64,000 nt of DNA from Geosiphon pyriformis (lineage: Eukaryota > Glomeromycota > Glomeromycetes > Archaeosporales > Geosiphonaceae): NCBI GenBank assembly GCA_016748015.1, contig JAAOMT010000705.1:4502-68501 (forward strand), written 5' to 3'. Both the position numbers and the translations under genes were made by a program. Positions 12,987 through 25,837 of this stretch are shown here, piece after piece. The notes beneath the pieces were generated by a model. That model was not told the DNA's origin. It saw nothing but the letters and a program-made list of their open reading frames with translations, and ran no database searches. Positions within the stretch are counted from its first letter, which is position 1, and the number at the start of each line of letters is the position of its first letter.

Positions 12987-14560
12987 GTTTTATTAATAAT
13001 AAAATTTTAACAAAATAAGATAATTTAATTTATAAATACATTAAAATAAAAATTAATTTATTCAAATATTTTTATTATATAATATTAAGATCTTTTATTA
13101 GATAAAAACTAAAAATAAAATTGTTTTTATTTAAAAATTTGTAGATAATTTCAGTTTGCTAAAATAGTTGTTTGTATATAGATTTACTAACTTATATATT
13201 TTTAATAAAAAGCTGTTAATTTATTTTAAATTATCTAAAAGTTATTATAAATTTTGTTAATTTTTTTTTAATTAGTATAATTAGTCTATTAAAAAAATTT
13301 GAAATTATTTTAAATACTATTAAAATTTATTTATTTTGTTGTAGTTTAAAATTGTTTGTTTTTTTATTTTAAACAAATTTAATTTTCAAAAATTGATAAA
13401 ACATTTAAAAAAATTAAGTATTGCTTTTGTTAATTAGTTTATAAGCAAAAATAAAAAAGTTTTTAATTAAAAAAGTTTAAAAAAAAAGTATTTTAAATCT
13501 AAAATTTAATACTAAATTAATTTAAAATGTTTTAAGTTTTTATTAATTATGAATTTTATAGTAAATTTTTAAATTATAAATTTGGTTATAATAAGTATTT
13601 TTATATTTATTTTGCTTTTTACTTTGGTTTTTGGTTTAAAATTAAAGTTAAATTCTTGTAATTTAAATGTTTTAAATGTTTTTATTAATAATTTTGTTAA
13701 AAATTTGTGCTTTTTTTCTGTAATTAATAATGTTGTTGTGTATTTTAAAAACATTATTAGTGATTTAAATATTAAATTTTATAATATAATATTAATTAAA
13801 ATTAAAATTACAACAATTACTTTGGTTTTAGATTGTATTTTTGTAAAATATTTACGTAATATTTTAATAAATAATTTGATTATAATTGTTATTTACAGTT
13901 TTATTAACTTTAACATATTTAAATCTATAAATTATTATTAAATAAAAAAATAATAAATAAATAATTTTAATAAATATAAAAGTTTTAATATAAATCAAAT
14001 TAAGTTAAAAAATATTTAATATGTTTAACAATAAAATTATTGATTATTTAATTAATATTACTTGTTTTTTAAATTATGTTTTATCTTTTAAAATTGGTAA
14101 CAGTTTTTTTATAGTTATAAAAATATAATTATTTTTAGTTATATTTATTACTTTTTGTATAATATATATTATATTATTTATATTAATTTAAATATTAGTT
14201 TAAATAATAATATAAATTAAAACAAAATTATTGGTCTTAAACTTATTATATAAAAGTATTTTATAATAAATTATTAATAATAAATTATAAAAAAGAATAA
14301 AATAGATAATTCTAATATTATTTATATTAAATATAGTATTTTTGAATTATATATTTATATATAATAAAAATGTTTTATTAAGCAAAAAAACTATTTTTTA
14401 AAATATTGGTTTATAATATAATAATTTAAATTATCTATTAAAATTTTAAAATATTGTATAATCTGTTTGTTTTAGTATTTTATTATTTTTTTTAAGTTTT
14501 TAAGATTAAACTATATTAATTACAAAAAATTTGATTTTTTTTTTGTAATAATATTAATTA
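12987..14560. other. AT-rich interval, no recognisable gene
   Basis: Long A/T-rich sequence. The open frame at 13582-13941 (+, 119 codons) is composed almost only of Ile, Leu, Val, Asn, Phe and Lys. It has no motif I recognise, and an antisense frame overlaps it. I read it as chance openness in decayed repeat DNA rather than a gene. A deeply decayed transposon is possible. Confidence 0.45.
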
Positions 14561-15660
14561 TATAATTTTTACTTTTTTGGTTTTTGTAAAATTGTAAATA
14601 AAATTGTTGTGTTTTTTAATAATCTTAAATTGGATATTAATATATAGATTTTTAGTTTGGCTTTGTTAACATATGCTGAATTGCAAGCTATTTTGTTAAT
14701 TTTTAAATGCATATTTCTATTTAGTATAATTAATATTTATTTAAATAGTTAGATAATACTTGACACTTGTGTTTTAGAATATAATTTGCTTAGACTTGAT
14801 GTTTACAATAGTTGTTAAATTAAAAAAAAGCAGATTTATAATTTTATATATAATAAAGATATTAGTATAAAGTAAACTAAGATCAAAAGTTACTTAAATA
14901 TATTAAGTAATATAATTACAGATAAGTTATCGGATATTGTTATTATTTTTATTTATTTTTAGTTTTAATTGATAAAAATTATTTTAAGCAAATAGTATAG
15001 CTATTTTGAACAATACTTATTATTTTATTTGTTAAATCTATTAATTAATTAAATATACTAGATAAAAAACTGATAACTATATTAATATAGTTCTTTATAA
15101 TATAATTATAAAAATTATTTAATATTATATATCTATATATTATAATTAAATTGTATATAAGTTTCGGCTTTATTAACAGATTTACAATTAATTTGTATAT
15201 ATATTTTATAAAAACTGTTTATAAACAACTTTTTATTATTGTTTAGAAATAATTATATAATAAGTAATATCTTAAAATAATTTGTTTTTATTATAAAAAA
15301 ATTAAATTCTTAGATTATATTTTTATATATAAGTTTAATATTAGTATTTAATTAAAATTATTAAAAGATTTGTTGAAATTTTGGCTTTTTTGTTTAAATA
15401 TTTTGGTTTTTTGTTTTTCTATAATACAATTTTTAAATTCAGATATTTTAAACAGCTTAATTTATATGGTTTTGTGTAAAGATATAGTCTTTAATAATTA
15501 ATATGTTAATATATTAACAGTTTTTAAAAATATTAAATCAGTTTAAATATCTGTAATTATATTTGTTTATTATTTGATAAAAAATTATCAAAAAAATATT
15601 TATTATATAAATTTAAATATAGAATAATAATAAAAAAAAGTGGTTTAGTAAATAATATAT
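14560..15660 (+). pseudogene. L4: LINE ORF2 3' part (RNase H to C terminus), decayed
   Basis: Plus-strand remnant of LINE ORF2. At about 14600-14830 a frame reads VVFFNNLKLDIN, then LLTYAELQAILLIFKCIF, then IYLNS*IILDTCVLEY. These are the RNase H blocks 'LAELQAIALALECV' and 'SDSQAALDAC'. The 'VKGHSG' block follows as IKSYLNILSN near 14880-14930. At about 15420-15570 the C-terminal block reads VLNSLIYMVLCKDIVFNN*Y (compare L10 DIAMYMVLYKGFVLNNWY). No RT or endonuclease is recognisable upstream, so it is 5'-truncated or too decayed. Catalytic Asp of 'LFSDSQ' is Asn here. Confidence 0.6.
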
Positions 15661-16760
15661 ATTCTGTTTTATATGATTTAATAACAAATTTGTTAAATAA
15701 AGTTATTTAGTTAATAAATATTAATAAAGTTTTTATTGTTAACTTTAAATTATGTAATTAATATATATATTTTTCTGATTTGAGTAATTATATTAATATG
15801 GTGCTAAATATATAGTATAGTTTTAATTGGTTTAAATAGTTAGTTATATATATTAAGAATATAAATTATACTTAGTTGTAAATTTTTAATTTGTTTATAT
15901 ATATTAAATAATAATTAGACTATAAATAAACATTTTTAAAATTTTAATTTTTTTTTATATAACAAGTTTTTATTAATAAACAAAAACTTTTTAAGTATTT
16001 TTTCAAATATATTTAAAAATTATATTAATTAGCTATTTAATTTACTATCTGTTTTTTTATTTTAATAATTGTTTTTTAATTTTAAAAAAAATATATATAT
16101 CTATTATATTAATTATTATAATCTAATTTTTAATAAATAATATTTGGATAACTAATTATTTAATAATTATAAAAAATATTAAAAATATTTTAAATATTTT
16201 AATTTACAAAATAATTATTTATATTAATTAACAATATTTTAGTTTTAAAATAATATATTTTTTATATTTGATTTTTGTTGATTATTAAAGTTAATATTAT
16301 TGTAATAAACAATAAATTAAATTATTTATAATATTTTTTAAATTTAATATTATGTACAAATTAATTGTGTTTTATTGGTTTATAAAATATATAGTTTATT
16401 TTTTAATATTTTGTTTATAACAAAAAGTTTTTTTTAATAATTAAAAAACTTATTTATATATATTGTTTTTATTTTTGTTTTTATTAATAAAGTTGTTATT
16501 TTTTAAAATAAACAAAAAGATTAATAACTTATAATTTTATAATTTATATTTTTATATACAAATAAAACTAATAACAATAAGTTGATTTTTTGTTAATTTT
16601 AATTAAAACTTTATACAATATTATATTATATTATTTTATTAAATTATTTGTTTATAAATAGTATAAAAAAAAATTTATAATATATTTTTAATTTTTTATA
16701 AATATTTAATAAATTTGTTAAAAATAGTTTTTGTTTATCAAATTAAAGTTTTTAGTGTAT
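15661..16760. other. AT-rich interval, nothing recognised
   Basis: A/T-rich, no open frame of note, no hallmark motif. It probably includes the 3' UTR of L4 and the 5' UTR of L5, but neither boundary can be seen. Confidence 0.4.
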
Positions 16761-16802
16761 TTATAATAACATAATAATTTGAGAACATAAAAAACTTGTT
16801 TT

Positions 16803-18620
16803 TTGTCTATTCTAATAATTATTAAAGAATTAAATTTTGATAAAAAAGTTTTTTCTAGTTTTTTTTTAATTATTCAATTTGATATATTTAAACTATTTTT
16901 GCTTAAATATAAAGCTGTTGTTAGTCTTAGTACTGTTATCATAAGAAAAACTGTTAGAAACTCTAGTTTTAGTGTTGCTAATAAGAATATTTTTTCCAGA
17001 AAAAAGAGAAAAGAAAGAGTTTTGGAGGATAATATTGTTAGCAGAAACAATTTTACTAAAAAAGTAAATAAGAATTTTTGGAGTTTTAAAGCTGGTAATA
17101 CTACTAAATCTAATAGTATTAATATAAAGAAGAAGTTTTTGGTAGAAAAAACTAGTATTAACTATAATAATAGAAATGTTTTCAATTAAAAAAGCTTTGG
17201 AAATACTATTAGAAAAAATTAATTTCTTGAATAGTAATAATAGTAATATTTTGTCAGATATTTTTCTAGTTTTTTTATTTTCTTTGAAAAATTTGGTTAA
17301 TGTATCTGTTAAAAAGTTTTTTACTCTAAATATTGACTTGAATAAAATCATTAAAAAGTTGTCTTAAGATAAATTTATAGTAATTAGAAAATTATTCTCA
17401 AAAATTAATAGTTTTAAAAAAGTCTTTATTTTCTTGAAATTTACTAAAATTATTTATACATCATTTATATTTAAATTAAGCTTAATATAAATAACAAAAA
17501 AGACAAAAATTCCAAATATTTTAATAAATACCAATTAAAAAAAATTACCAATACATTCAAATTAGAATAATAAAAAAATTCCAATTAAAACATTAACTAA
17601 AACTGTATATGTTGTATTGTTCAAATTTGGCAAAATTAAGTCAATCAAAATACAATTGGTAAGACTGTAGCAAAAGATTGTAATTGAATTTAATCAATTA
17701 AATCATGTTAATTTGGTCATAAATAAATAGTCTGTTTTGATTAGAAAAAATATAATGTATGTAGTTAGAGCTAATATGAACAAAAATTATAAGATACAAA
17801 AAACTACAATAGAATACTGTTTTATATACTATTAATAAGCATTAATCCTTATGATATTTGAAATTTTATTAAATCCATAAATAAGAAAACATGTGTTATT
17901 GATTATTATCTAATTATATATACCTGTGTTAAATGTACAATTGTTTGTTTTAAGTTTGTTAAGTTATTAGATATTGTTATAAAAATTATATTAATACTAA
18001 AAAACATTAATCTATATTGGTTTGTTTAAATTTAACCAAATATGCCAAGTATAAGAACTTAAGTTATATGTTATTAAACTATACTATAAGTAAGAAAACT
18101 TTTTCTGGTAGTTTATTTTATAAGATCTTATCAAAAGCAAATAAAAACAGATTGATAGTTATTTATGTTAAATGTTCAACTTTTATTGTTTATTTTGTTT
18201 TTTTTAATAATATTTTTTAGACAAAAGTTGTTGGTAAGTCTTTATTTTTTTTTTTTTTTATGTGTAATAATTCCTTAAGTTTTGATTACTCTTTGAAAGT
18301 AAAGTTTTTTCCACTTGTATTAAAAGAATAAATATTAAGTTTGCTGTTTTTGAGCACAGTTTTGCTAATTTTACAGAATAAGTTAACAAACTAACTAAAA
18401 AATTAGATGTATTTAGACCAAATATTTCTTTGCTTAATTTTAAATATTAATTATTAGTAATCTTTTTATTATAAAATTAAGAGATGAATACAATAATAAG
18501 TAAAAATTTAAGTACAGCCATTAATAGTAAAATTGTTGTAAAAACAATATTTTTAGATCAATTTATTATTTCAAAATTGAAAAAAACATGAAAAATTTGT
18601 TAGTTATAGTAATAGGTGTA
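16803..18620 (+). pseudogene. L5 ORF1 remnant, zinc knuckle with all four ligands lost
   Basis: Residues about 60-120 of the 16803-17189 frame read KERVLEDNIVSRNN and WSFKAGNTTKSNSINIKKKF. This resembles an ORF1 subfamily I recall with acidic residues at these places, so Glu-to-Lys and Asp-to-Asn changes dominate. The next block is at 17176-17367 (LEKINFLNSNNSNILSD, then LKNLVNVSVKKFFTLNIDL). The zinc knuckle C-X2-C-X4-H-X4-C lies at 18041-18082, and every ligand is a TAT Tyr codon (YAKY, Y, Y at the correct spacing). Past it, KTFSGSLFYKILSKANK continues the usual sequence. The original function would be RNA binding; this copy cannot bind zinc there. Confidence 0.75.
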
Positions 18621-18684
18621 TTGGTCAAAATAAACAATAATGGTTTAAGTTTGATTATTTCTTTTCAACAATAACTAATTTGGT

Positions 18685-20660
18685 TTGAAAAATTGTAATA
18701 TGTAATGTTTAAGATATTAATATTTTTGCTAAACAAGAAAATATTGTTTATTAACACATAAATTTAGATAATTTAATTTTTATTATTACAAAGACTAAAT
18801 TAAGATCTAGTATTAAATTATAGATTATGAATAAGTTTAATAGTATCTGTATTTTCATATCTGGTTTGGATAATAGTTTTCTTGGGGCTAGTATGGCAAT
18901 TATTATGAATAGTTTTTTGGCTTATTATGTCTTAAAAATTAATAAAATTTTAAACAAAATTATTTTGATTTAACTTTTGTTTAAGAATAAGCTCTTAGTT
19001 ATAGTTTTAAAGTTGTATATTAATGTTTTTGCTAAGATTAAATTTGGACAAGTGTTATAAATCAATTTTTTTTATTGCCAAAACAGTTAATTTTAATACT
19101 ATTATAGTTTTAAACAGAAATCTTATTAAAAATAGATTTAAAAAAAGTACAAGTTTCAAATTTTACTTGAATATAAATTTAGTTAATTAATTTAATGAAC
19201 ATCTGTTGATAAAAATTTCTACTTAAAGCAATTTTAAAAGTATTAAAAAAATAATAAATTTTGTGTTTGTAAATAAAAACTTGGCTTTTGTAGTTACAGA
19301 CCACAAAATTAATAGTGTGTCTGAGTTTTTTAATATAAATCACAAGACAGTCTTAGTTTTAGTTGGTTTAGGTGACTTTTTAAATGTTTGTCTTAATAGC
19401 ATTTATAAATAGACCAATAAAAATCAATAGAAGTTTAAGATAAAAAATACAGATAAAATTAAATAAATAAGATTTAAAAAGTGTTTTTTACTAAACTGTT
19501 AGTAGTATTGAATATATTTAAAAAAAAAATTGTAGTATTTTAAAAACAATATAAAAAATATTAAGAAAAATTAAGATATATTTTGACAATATAGTGTTTT
19601 TTAAACATTGGTATAGTAAATATAATTGTTTAAAAAACAAATAATTATTGAAATTTTTTAAATTAGAGCTGTTTAGTGTTAAAATTATAAAGAAATTAAA
19701 TTCAAAATTTTTTTTAAAATTTAGATGTCTTGTTAAAATTTGGTTGATTGTTAATTATATTAAGATTTCTAAAGTTATTAATATAATTTAAAATAGTATA
19801 AATCAAAAAATATTATTAAATATTTGTTAATAGTTAAGAAAAAATATTGGAAATCTAAGTATTATAAGTCAAAAACATCAAAAAATATAACAATTAAAAA
19901 AATAATTAAACAGAATATGAAAAATTTTTGCTTTAATAAAAAACAAATAATAAAAAGTATTTTAAAATGGCTTTTTTGTAAAGTTGTTTTAAATTACTTG
20001 GTAATTAAAGAAAAATTAGTTATAAAACCTAATAAAATAAAACTTAAGATTAATAAAATTATAAAAAAATAAACAAAAAAGAAATTTGTGTTTTCAAAAA
20101 TGCCTGATTTTTAGTTTTATCAATATTTGCTTTTAAACTATGTAAATAACAGTGTATTTTTTGGTATAATAAAGAAAATTAACATAGAAAAATTTGTTTT
20201 AATAGTTAATAGTTTGTCTAATAATAAGACTGCTAAGTTGTTTTGTATTTTAAATAAACTTTAGAAGCATTATAGTAAAGTTATTTTAAAATGTTTTTTA
20301 AGTTTGTTAAATTTTTGTTTGGTTTCAAACAATATTCTAGTTTCTTAAAAAAAAGTATAAGTTTTAATAATTTTTACGTCTTATGAATAAAATAGTATTT
20401 TAATAAACATTTAACTTATTGTGTTAATTAAAACAACAAAAAAATTTTTATTTAAAATTTTCTTTAATCAAAATGCTTTTATATATAGCAAAATTTAATG
20501 TTTTTTATGGTAATAACTTTTCAATATTAAAAGATATCTCAATTTAGTCTTCCATTTTTGCTATTAGATTAGTTGTTGAAAATGCTCTGAAAAAAATAAA
20601 GAGCTTTGGTTGGTTTTATAGAATATGTACAAAGCTTATAATTTGATAGAATAGCATTAT
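18685..20660 (+). pseudogene. L5 ORF2 5' part (endonuclease and start of RT), decayed
   Basis: Starts with a CNV-type block at about 18690 and continues to KTKLRSSIKL at 18800. The endonuclease body at 18830-19100 includes NKFNSICIFISGLDNSFLGA and AIIMNSFLAYYV, which aligns with L9 (FGLEKSFLSAEVVIIINNFLAYYV). The GDFN block near 19110 is degraded. At 19824-20072 the linker carries an AVVLDHLVV-like block (CKVVLNYLVIKEKLVIKPNKIK). The RT begins near 20200. Stops and shifts are frequent. The RNase H and C-terminal domains are absent from this copy. Confidence 0.7.
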
Positions 20661-20829
20661 TTAAAGACTAGTTTGCACTATTTTTCTATTAGCTTATTTT
20701 TATAATCTGTTCTTATATTTTTTTTTGTATTTTTTTACTATAAGTAACAATATCCAAGCTGTTAATTTAGTCATAAATAGAACCTTCAATATTAATACAA
20801 AGCTTATCTAATTAAGTAAATGTAACCTT

Positions 20830-22300
20830 AGAAAATTAAAAATATTTTTGCTAGAAATTCAGAAATGTATCAGTTTTTACAATGCTAAAAAAATAACAAT
20901 ACTACAAAGTATTAACAATAGCAATACTGCTAATAATAACAACAGTTTTAAAAACAAGATTTTTGCAATTGTTACTATTGTTAAAAATCTAGACATATTA
21001 TTAGAAACTGCTAAAAAAATGTTAGATTAAAATTAAAAAAACCAGTATTAATAATTACAATATTCCTAATTAAATAGAAGCCAATACTTTTTATTTCAAT
21101 ATTAACAGTTACAATACATATTACAACTATTTTATCAGTACTATTCAAATCTTTAAATTGCAGTTTTATCTAAACCACAATATTAAGTCCTAAAATACAA
21201 CAATTTTAGATCTTAAACTATTAATTATAATTAAAAATAAAAAAATATGACTAAAAATCTAATACAGTTAATCTTTAAATTATCTCAAAATCTTAATTGC
21301 TCACTATTATATATACTATTAGCAAGATATTTCAACCAAGCTTTATATTTTGGTTTTATTAAAACTCAAAATAATAGTAATATTATATTTTAAAAAAAAA
21401 GCTATAGTTAATATTATTGATTTTTTTTTTATAATAATATAACCACTATTAAAATAATTTCTTTAGCAATAATTACCAAAAGAAAACACTTGTAGTTATA
21501 TTTTTATTTGATTTTAACAGTCTGACCACTTTTAAACTTTTTATCAAAACTGCTATTAATTAAAACAAACTAATTACAACAATATATATTAATATTAAAA
21601 CAGAACTAATAAACATTAAATTAATTCTAAATAATAAATTAACTAGCAGCTTAATTACAAAACAACTCATAAATTTATTAAGTTATTAAGTAAATTGTGT
21701 TATTACTATTAAAATAATTATTACAAATAATAATATCAAAATACTAATTGGAAAAATTGATAATTTTTTTTTGAAATAAATAGAATTTAAATTTTTACTA
21801 AAGTACTTATCATAAAAGCTATTTAGTATTAAGCATTTATAGATAATAATTGATTAATAAAAATCTATATTATATTTGACTAAAACATTCAAAAATTACA
21901 GAATATATTTAATAGACAATATATTTGAATATCTATTATATATAAATATATCAAAACAGTTGTTTCAAAGCAACTTTTAATTAAATTCGGAAAATTCATA
22001 TCATAATTGATTTTAAAAACTTATCAAGTTTCTTGAACCAACAATTTTAAAATAAAATTACTACTACTGTTTTTATAGAAAAAAAAAGACAAAAAATAAG
22101 CTGATAAAAAACTCTAAACATTAATTTCAAACTATTTACTTTTAAATCAAAGAAGTTAACTATATAAATTATTAAAATATATTTGTATTGATTATAAAAA
22201 AAATTATTTTCAATAGATATATGTGCTAAAGATAATAAATTATAGTTAATTGTTACTTAATATTACTGCTGTTTGTGTATATTAAAATAATTTAAATATT
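20830..22300 (+). pseudogene. G1: Ty3/Gypsy gag tail and aspartic protease remnant
   Basis: Plus-strand A-rich fragment. At 20848-21030 is an Asn-rich stretch (NNSNTANNNNSFKNKIFAIV) of unproven origin. At about 21590-21700 the protease reads LILNNKLTSSLITKQLINLL. Its catalytic triplet, expected D-S/T-G, is NNK at 21630-21638. The flap side follows at 21700-21830 (KILIGKIDNFFFEINRI, then TKVLIIKAI). G3 carries the same block at 37.9-38.2 kb, and the two align well. This protease would cleave Gag-Pol. No RT follows; L6 begins at 23.0 kb. I assign it to Ty3/Gypsy because G3 continues into a Gypsy-order pol. Confidence 0.65.
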
Positions 22301-23019
22301 TAGCTTATTAAAACAAGTAAAATTTTATGTTCTGTTTTATTTATAATAAAGTTTTATTAAATAAAAATGTTATAATTAAAAAAATATACACTATTAAAAA
22401 AATAATAATAACAATAAAAAAATAAATAATTTGTTTACTAATAACTTTTAAATTTTTTAAAACCAATATTAAAAACTTATTTTTATTCATAAAAAACAAA
22501 AACAAAGATTGATTGATCTTAATACAAAACTGTATAATTATTATTTAATTTTTTGTTATTTTTTGTATTTTAATAAGTGTAATCTTATATTTAACTTATC
22601 TTTTTAAATATTTTATCAAATTGCTAAACTAAAAGAGTCTAAAAAAAATACAAAGTAAATATAAAAAACTTTCAATTTTAAAAGTCAAGTATAACTACTA
22701 AAATTAAACAATAAAAAAATATTTATTTAAACAATTTAATTTAATTTTTATTTAATTTACTAAAATTAATTAATAAAACCAAAAAATTCAAAAAAATTAG
22801 CTTATTATTATTGGTTTGTTTTATAAAAAACATTGTTAAATATATTAAAATCTGTAATTTGTTAAAAAAAATTCAATATAAAAAAAAACATTTATTTAAC
22901 AGAATTAAAATTAAAATTAATATCATTAAATTTTTAATAATAATTTTTAATAAAAAAAAAAATTATATTTAATTAAATAATAATTTTAATAACTAAATTT
23001 ATTTATAAAATATTATATG
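22301..23019. other. AT-rich interval, nothing recognised
   Basis: A/T-rich with many A runs and no clear motif. It may continue the G1 pol region, too decayed to read. Confidence 0.4.
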
Positions 23020-25837
23020 TTATTTTTTTTATTACTATTTAATAAATAAAGCCTAACTACTATTTAGTACATAAAACTAAACTAAGTAGCTTAAACTAAA
23101 TATAACTTATGCTTTTACTACATATGACCAGTATTTAGACCAAACAAAACAATATTAAACATCTATATTAATATATATATTATTACTTAAACCAGAAAAA
23201 AAAAGATACAGTCTGCATTTAGCAAAATTAACTGCAAAAAATTTTATAATACCAAACAATCAAACTATTCTATTAAATAATATAAATACCATATTATAAA
23301 ATAAACCTAATAATATACTATTATTTCTGACCAACTTAGTTTTTTTTATATCTATCTTATATTTAGATTTTATAAGTTATATTTTAGTACAATATGATTT
23401 TACTAATTGTCTTACATACTTAACAATAGTAGAAGTAGTCTTTTTTTTCTTATTAAAAACTATAACAGCTTTTGTATACTAATTTTTTAACACAAATATT
23501 TTGCAAATAATTATATATAGACTTATATTTAAAAAACACCTGAAAAGCATTTGCAAAACAGCAGAAAAAAATAGACTACAAGTATTTACTAATAAATCTA
23601 CTGTTTAAAAACTTCTATTAAAATTTTTTCCTGAATACTATCATTTTTAATACAAATAAAAACATAGTTTGATAACTCTATTTCATTACACAGCAAATAC
23701 AGTACACTTTAATATGCTTTATTATATAATCTTTTTCTAAATGTTATTAAAAATTGTTTATATACTGTTTTTATTAAGTATATATACAGATTAACAGACT
23801 TTTTATCAGTAAATTCAAAAAGCATATGTAATTTAAAGTGCCAAACTTTTATAGTAACTAACTAATCCATTTTTTTAATCAACACACTTATAATTATATT
23901 ATAACTAAAGCCAGTTTTTTATTAAGCATGACAAATAAATCTGTACAAATTGCAAACAAAATGACTAGCATTATTAAATACAGCTGTGTTTTTAGTCATC
24001 ATAAAATGTTTATACATTTCAATTAACAAAAAAAAGAAGAGTAAACAATCTTATCATTATTATATTAGTTTTAATATTGTTTGAAATTCTTAAATAACTT
24101 TTAATCTTCATTTAACTAACAAAAAAATTCTGATTTCTAATTAAATTAGCAATATATTTTCTTTTTATTTAGCATTAATTATAAAAGTCTGGTGTAATAA
24201 ACAAAATTTTAGATATATATGTATTAATAGCAACTTGACTATCTAGATACAAGACTATTATACAGAAAAATAGAACATATTCTAAAAACAAAACAATAGT
24301 CTGTAATTTTAGCCATTATAGAAAACAAAAGTTTATATACTTCAATACCAATATTTATATTACAACTAGAAAATAAGCAGCCATTTTATTAGTAACATTA
24401 GTAAAATTAGCACATTTCAAAAATCTATTTATGTAAACTACAATAAAATCAGATCAAATCTTATGTAAACATTTCTGCACATTAAAAAACTCTTTAGAAT
24501 TCAGAATATTCAAGTCAAATAATTTATTAATATTGGCAGAATTAATCATTAAAAAACTTTTATTATACAAAAATTTTAATACCAGTTCGAACCAATAAGG
24601 CATAAAGTCTCTTAAATTCAATTTTTTTTATTAATAAAACATTTTTTAATTCATTATACTACTTTTTTTGTTCAGAAGTTTGTTACTAAATCTAATTTCA
24701 AACCACTTTAAAAAATAAACAGAATCATAATACATAGTCTTTTCTAAAATGTCTAATATCAAGTACTTACTAGAATTATAAAATGTATTGGGCAAATTAT
24801 TTATCAAAAATAAATTATTGTCCAAAAAGATTTTTACCATTTTAGCCAAAAAATTATTCACAGAACTAACATGTAACTTGACAAAAAACTGACAAAAATT
24901 CAAAAAAGCCTATTCTAAAATCTGCAAATTTAAGAATTAATAATCAAACAAACATATAAAAATACTTAAAGCATTAAAAAAATAATTTATAAAGCCAACT
25001 TTCTTTTAAATTGTACTTGATTAAAAGACTTTAAACTATATAAAGAGAAATAATACAAAGCTTTATTAAGAAAGCTTTATAGCAAATTAGTCTTAGTTTT
25101 GATACCTCTTTTGATTATTATATTCCACTTATAATATATATTTAATGAAACAAAACTAAACTACAACTAATAATTAATTATAAGTTGTAAAACAGTTAAC
25201 ACCAAATAAAAAAACTGCTTATTTATAATTGCTTTTTTAACACTATATTGGAAAAAAATTTGACATTAACATAAACTTAAACTATATTAAATTTAAAAAA
25301 ACTTTTAGTTAACAAAAATATTTTCAAGTACTTATGTAATTTACTCTTTTTAGCAATTAAAATAAACAAGCTACTAATTATTAACAAAACAATTTTAACA
25401 CTCTGGTTAATAGGGATAGCAATTGTTGTTTTATTATTAATTGAAATATTATTAATACCAAAAAACTTGTTAGTGATATTCAAAATATATTGTATTAAAG
25501 TTTGACTATTTTTAATTTAAATTGTGTTATTATTAAAAGTATTAAAAGCAAAAAATAATGTTTTTTTTTACTATCCTTAAATCTGCCAATCTTAGCCACA
25601 AATCTATTATTAATTTGGTATTTACACAAGTGTTTATGTTTTTTAACTTTATATAAAAAAAGATTATAGAAAATTCTTTAAAGAAAAAAAGAAAAAATTT
25701 CATTCTAATTTAATCTATTATGTACTTTATAATAATTTGAAAGCCTAAAATCAGTTATTATTTTATTGATCTTGTCTTCATATATGTTGTCAAAAAACTT
25801 AATAAACTGATTACATATCTTAATAAACTACTCAATA
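23020..25837 (-). mobile_element. L6: 5'-truncated decayed LINE (RT to 3' UTR)
   Basis: Minus-strand LINE copy closely parallel to L9. The 3' tail and UTR at 23020-23150 match L2 and L9. Reading leftward from 25837: RT palm; active site at 25537-25526, where the expected FVDD reads FNNN; then 25483-25277 (NKFFGINNISINNKTTIAIPINQSV and IAKKSKLHKYLKIFLLTKSF). The thumb/linker is at 24903-24646 (NFLAKMVKIFLDNNLFLINN). RNase H and the C terminus follow. Similarity to L9 ends at about 25837, where LTR A1 begins, so the 5' truncation coincides with that junction. Only ORF2 parts exist. Confidence 0.8.
25277..25540 (-). pseudogene. L6 ORF2 reverse-transcriptase active-site region
   Basis: Conserved block after the RT catalytic motif. 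It aligns with L8 46580-46717 and L3 8363-8010: 'FVDDTIW' is F-N-N-N-T-I, then NISINNKTTIAIPINQ and the 'IAKKSKLHKYLKIFL' block. Both catalytic Asp are Asn (GAT/GAC to AAT/AAC), so the enzyme is dead. Confidence 0.75.

Larger units (their letters stand above)
16760..20660 (+). mobile_element. L5: decayed LINE with ORF1 and 5' part of ORF2
   Basis: Plus-strand LINE copy of a third ORF1 subfamily. ORF1 (16803 to about 18620) is followed by ORF2 (about 18685 onward), which can be followed through endonuclease into the RT (20180-20260, SLSNNKTAKLFCILNKL; 20520-20640, 'SIFAIRLVVENALKK' then 'ELWLVL'-like). Similarity stops around 20660, before the RT active site. A Gypsy gag-protease fragment begins soon after. 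Loss of the 3' end is not normal LINE truncation and implies a later deletion or insertion. Composition is T-rich on the coding strand, as in L8. Confidence 0.8.

Noticed and set aside
13582-13941. 119-codon open frame (+), longest in the 13-14.5 kb interval
   Set aside because: Almost only AT-encoded residues, no motif, and an antisense open frame overlaps it. In DNA this AT-rich I treat it as chance or repeat debris.
16893-17351. 152-codon minus-strand frame
   Set aside because: Antisense to L5 ORF1, whose plus frame has recognisable LINE blocks; the minus frame has none.
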